Positions 42,502 through 44,426 of a stretch of 44,426 nt of DNA are shown piece after piece; position 1 is the stretch's first letter, and every line of letters starts with the position of its first letter. The DNA is taken from contig MU129008.1 in assembly GCA_014904985.1 (NCBI GenBank), positions 171,375 to 215,800 on the forward strand, given 5' to 3'. The stretch comes from Hydnum rufescens UP504. Lineage: Eukaryota > Basidiomycota > Agaricomycetes > Cantharellales > Hydnaceae. The notes below the pieces were generated by a model. That model made no database searches. It saw nothing but the letters and a program-made list of their open reading frames with translations, and was not told the DNA's origin. The translations under genes and the position numbers were made by a program.

Positions 42502-42576
42502 GGCCCAGTCGTCTTGTAGGTAGTCGATGTAAATTCGTAAGTACTGCTCAAGGATTTGGTTCAGGTGTTTGGTTTC
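42502..42576 (-). pseudogene. Tiny Ty3/gypsy integrase fragment
   Basis: The minus strand reads HLNQILEQYLRIYIDYLQDD, nearly the same as the catalytic-Glu region of the integrase at 6049-6108 of the full element (LNQILKQYLRIYIDYLQDD). The flanks diverge at once. Only about 75 bp survive. Confidence 0.85.
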
Positions 42577-42730
42577 AGCTGATGCTGTAGTATTTCCTAC
42601 ATCAAACATGGTATGGTACCAGTAGCTGTGATGCAGATTCTGCAGTAGTCATTCTCTAGTCTAATCCTTCTAATAATGCTTAATATGGTCTACAAAATTA
42701 GGACAATATGACCAGGAAATAGTACTATTA

Positions 42731-42990
42731 GTATCCAGTTAGCAGGTTGTGTGGGCCTAGCGGATATAGCATCTGGGCTGTATCCGCCCTTGTGCTCACC
42801 GTCCATTTAAATCCACAATTGTATCTGCCCTCATGCTCACCACCCATTTAATTACATGACTGTATCCAGTTAGCGGGCTGTGCGGGCCTAGCAGATATAG
42901 CGTGCGGGCTGGATCTGCCCTCATGCTCACCATCCATTTAAAAACAAATCTATATATGTGCATTGAAAAGAAATACTCTCCATGAACCTA
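42731..42990. repeat. 131-bp tandem duplication
   Basis: GTATCCAGTTAGC starts at 42731 and 42862, each followed by GGGCCTAGCRGATATAGC and a CTCACCRYCCATTTAA tail. Confidence 0.8.
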
Positions 42991-43165
42991 CTGCAGGTGT
43001 TCTCTTTTCACACTAGCTTACATGGTAGATATATTTCCATTCTTACTGTACAAAGTAACTAAAAACATGAGTATCTACAATCAATTTAAAAAATAAAGAT
43101 TGTGTGCATCTGGCACCTACAGGCACCAGGCGCACTGCCTAAAAGGCCATCTCAGAAGAGATCTA

Positions 43166-43201
43166 AGAGCCCATGCACACAGTATTTTGTGTGCATGGGC
43201 T
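43166..43201. repeat. Hairpin C, perfect copy
   Basis: GAGCCCATGCACACA, loop GTATTT, then the exact complement: a 15-bp stem. Variant copies at 28310-28350 and 31870-31905 keep the stem. Confidence 0.88.
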
Positions 43202-43357
43202 CCCTACCCCATCCATGAATTGTGATTTTGCCCTGGTGCTCAGTCAAAAGGGCTCCTGCAGGTCATCGCACCCACAATCATCGATGGTGACAATATAATT
43301 GCCATCATTCAAAGCTGGGGAGATATGGAAGGGGGGGCACATGATGTAGTGAAGTCC

Positions 43358-43484
43358 CTGTAATAAAAGTATTCATATAATTAGTGAAAAAACTGGAAAC
43401 AGATCGAGAGGGGTGGCCCAATCATGCACAAGAAGAAAAAATACTTAGCTTGTCTCCACACCCCAGCTGTGCTGGGGTGTAGTG
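43358..43484 (-). repeat. Module T1 (minus), donor mutated, hairpin A decayed
   Basis: Hairpin B about 43454-43484 (CCACACCCCAGC/GCTGGGGTGTAG); donor position AAG|CTAAGT at 43448; only remnants of hairpin A near 43408-43430; acceptor ATTACAG at 43358. Confidence 0.75.
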
Positions 43485-43648
43485 TACTGCTGAGTGGACT
43501 TGCAAGTCCATCATTCCCATTCCACGGTCGTACAGAGTCACAAGACCTATCTATAATAGTTGACATTGATGATGACATGGTCATCATCCTTGTCATTCTC
43601 ATTCGATGTGTGTGGGCGCATTGGGGGTGTGGGCTATGGTAATAGACT

Positions 43649-43782
43649 CTACAATGAAAGAACTTCATACCATTAGTAACAAATAGAAGCAGCATGAAAG
43701 GGGCAGCTTAAAGCCATCCCCTTTATGCATTGGAAAACAGAAACTTAGCTATTACCACACCCCAGCATGGCTGGGGTGTGGT
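43649..43782 (-). repeat. Module T2 (minus), donor mutated
   Basis: Hairpin B 43754-43782; donor position TAG|CTAAGT, the same change as T1; hairpin A 43692-43729; branch TTACTAATG; acceptor ATTGTAG at 43649. Confidence 0.8.
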
Positions 43783-44077
43783 GTACTGTCTAGGGGACAC
43801 AGGGGTTCATCCTTCGGGTCCCGATCGTAGGTGGGCTTGCCATGAGGTTGTCATGCGGGTGTTGGCGTGGGTTTTGGTGTGTGTTGTCATGTGCATTGTC
43901 ACGTGGGTCGTCGTGTGTGTTGTCATGCATGTTGTTGTGTGCATTGTTGTTTGGTTTGTCGTGTGGCTTGGTGTCCTGGTTTTCTTTGTCATATGGGTTT
44001 GTCGTGCTGGTTTTCATATGGGTATGCGAGTTCGTCGATCCACTGTCGTGCGGGATTGCATTGGGAATTTTTGTGAC

Positions 44078-44187
44078 CTACAACGATGCAAACTCAAAAT
44101 ATGCACAAAAGAGCAGCATATGCTGCTCTTTTTGTGCAAGTGGATCAACAAGGATAGATTACTCACCTTAGACTACCACATACCTGC
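44078..44187 (-). repeat. Module T3 (minus), hairpin B cut in half
   Basis: Donor AAG|GTGAGT near 44166; hairpin A 44103-44138 of the P1/P2 type (GAGCAGC core, loop ATAT); acceptor GTTGTAG at 44078. Only the donor-proximal strand of hairpin B (ACCACATACCTGCC) remains before the junction. The exon to its left (43850-44077) is built of GTGTGTTGTCATG-like 12-bp repeats. Confidence 0.8.
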
Positions 44188-44189
44188 CA

Positions 44190-44426
44190 CCCCAGCTTTG
44201 GTCTCTCAGGATTTCCACTGTTACTCCAGACTACAGGTCAGCCTTCATGTATTCCATATTCATATTACATAATCTCAGGATTTCCGCTGTTACTCCGGAC
44301 TACAGCTCCAAGTATTATCCAGTTGACTCCATGAGCTTAAGGACCGCCGTGCTCATTTCCGCTAGTCCCTTCTGGGCTGCTGGACCGCTCCTCTGACACC
44401 CTAACCTCCTTATCTCATTCTTGCCC
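44190..44426 (-). repeat. Inverted copy of the KDZ-associated dispersed repeat
   Basis: Reverse complement of about 9915-10156 (paired TGTTACTCCGGACTACAG motifs, GAGACCAAAGCTGGGG end), with scattered substitutions. It runs off the window edge. Confidence 0.9.

Larger units (their letters stand above)
42600..44190 (-). mobile_element. Single arm of another P3-type element, truncated
   Basis: 42600-42720 resembles the P3 outer end (GGTATGGTACC, then GTCTACMAAATTA), and 43090-43200 resembles P3 28237-28350 (CACCTACAGGCACC, hairpin C). Three minus-strand modules follow. The arm stops at about 44190, in the middle of hairpin B of the third module, where an inverted KDZ-associated repeat begins. 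Confidence 0.75.

Noticed and set aside
43807..44017. Minus-strand Thr-His-rich frames.
   Set aside because: They come from 12-bp repeats inside module exon T3; no other coding evidence.
14395..44138. Hairpin A as a bacterial-type intrinsic terminator (GC stem followed by T run).
   Set aside because: The T run is part of the pairing stem, the copies lie inside intron-like segments, and the genome is eukaryotic.
14395..44138. microRNA precursor cluster.
   Set aside because: Stems are 14-18 bp, too short for typical precursors, and the copies are too similar to one another.

Overview
The window looks like nuclear DNA of a mushroom-forming basidiomycete (Agaricomycetes). It has a chromoviral-type Ty3/gypsy retroelement with short spliceosomal introns nearby, a KDZ (Kyakuja-Dileera-Zisupton) transposase gene of the kind abundant in these fungi, and many 50-120 nt introns with CTRAY branch points. 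It is transposon-dense, gene-poor and heavily decayed. Everything was read by eye, so edges may be off by a few bases.

Layout. 1-9500: a 7.9-kb Ty3/gypsy element (923-8866; two 456-bp LTRs, TCGTG target duplication) inserted into a ~130-150-bp tandem array. Its gag-pol is broken, but a three-exon antisense gene between pol and the 3' LTR is intact. 9500-13750: a decayed KDZ transposase gene with a ~600-bp dispersed repeat in its 5' part. 14090-20750: palindromic element P1, broken by an N gap and an indel-rich second copy of the KDZ 5' half, probably an assembly fault. 20750-24400: a divergent pair, a broken minus-strand gene of unknown function and an intact three-exon plus-strand gene of unknown function. 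25250-27370: a malate dehydrogenase pseudogene and a broken gene with 15-bp (pentapeptide) repeats. 27650-44190: a nearly unbroken run of giant palindromes of about 4.6-4.9 kb, P3 (27650-32575), P2 (32936-37555) and P4 (37556-42370), then one arm of another P3-type element (42600-44190). This arm is cut off by an inverted copy of the KDZ-associated repeat.

The most unusual content is in P1, P2, P3 and the last arm. They resemble foldback elements: long inverted repeats meeting at a short central loop and filled with sub-repeats. Each sub-repeat is an exon/intron-like module pointing away from the centre. A divergent 'exon' ends in a GC-rich hairpin (B, typically ACCACACACCCGC/GCGGGTGTGTGGT), followed within a few bases by a 5' splice-site consensus (AAG|GTAAGT, GTGAGT or GTATGT). 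A 95-123-nt 'intron' then contains a second hairpin (A, typically GCAAAAAGAGCAGC/GCTGCTCTTTTTGC), a CTAAC/CTAAT branch point and a pyrimidine-AG acceptor. About 27 such modules are visible. Both hairpins vary by paired changes that keep the stems, while the rest of the exons has diverged. I know of no described element with this design.

A second theme is mutation confined to CpG. The two LTRs differ only at CpG-derived dinucleotides. In every decayed gene where I could follow the frame, the premature in-frame stops are TGA where an ancestral CGA (Arg) is plausible, with no TAA or TAG. This points to cytosine-methylation deamination rather than classic CpA-directed RIP.
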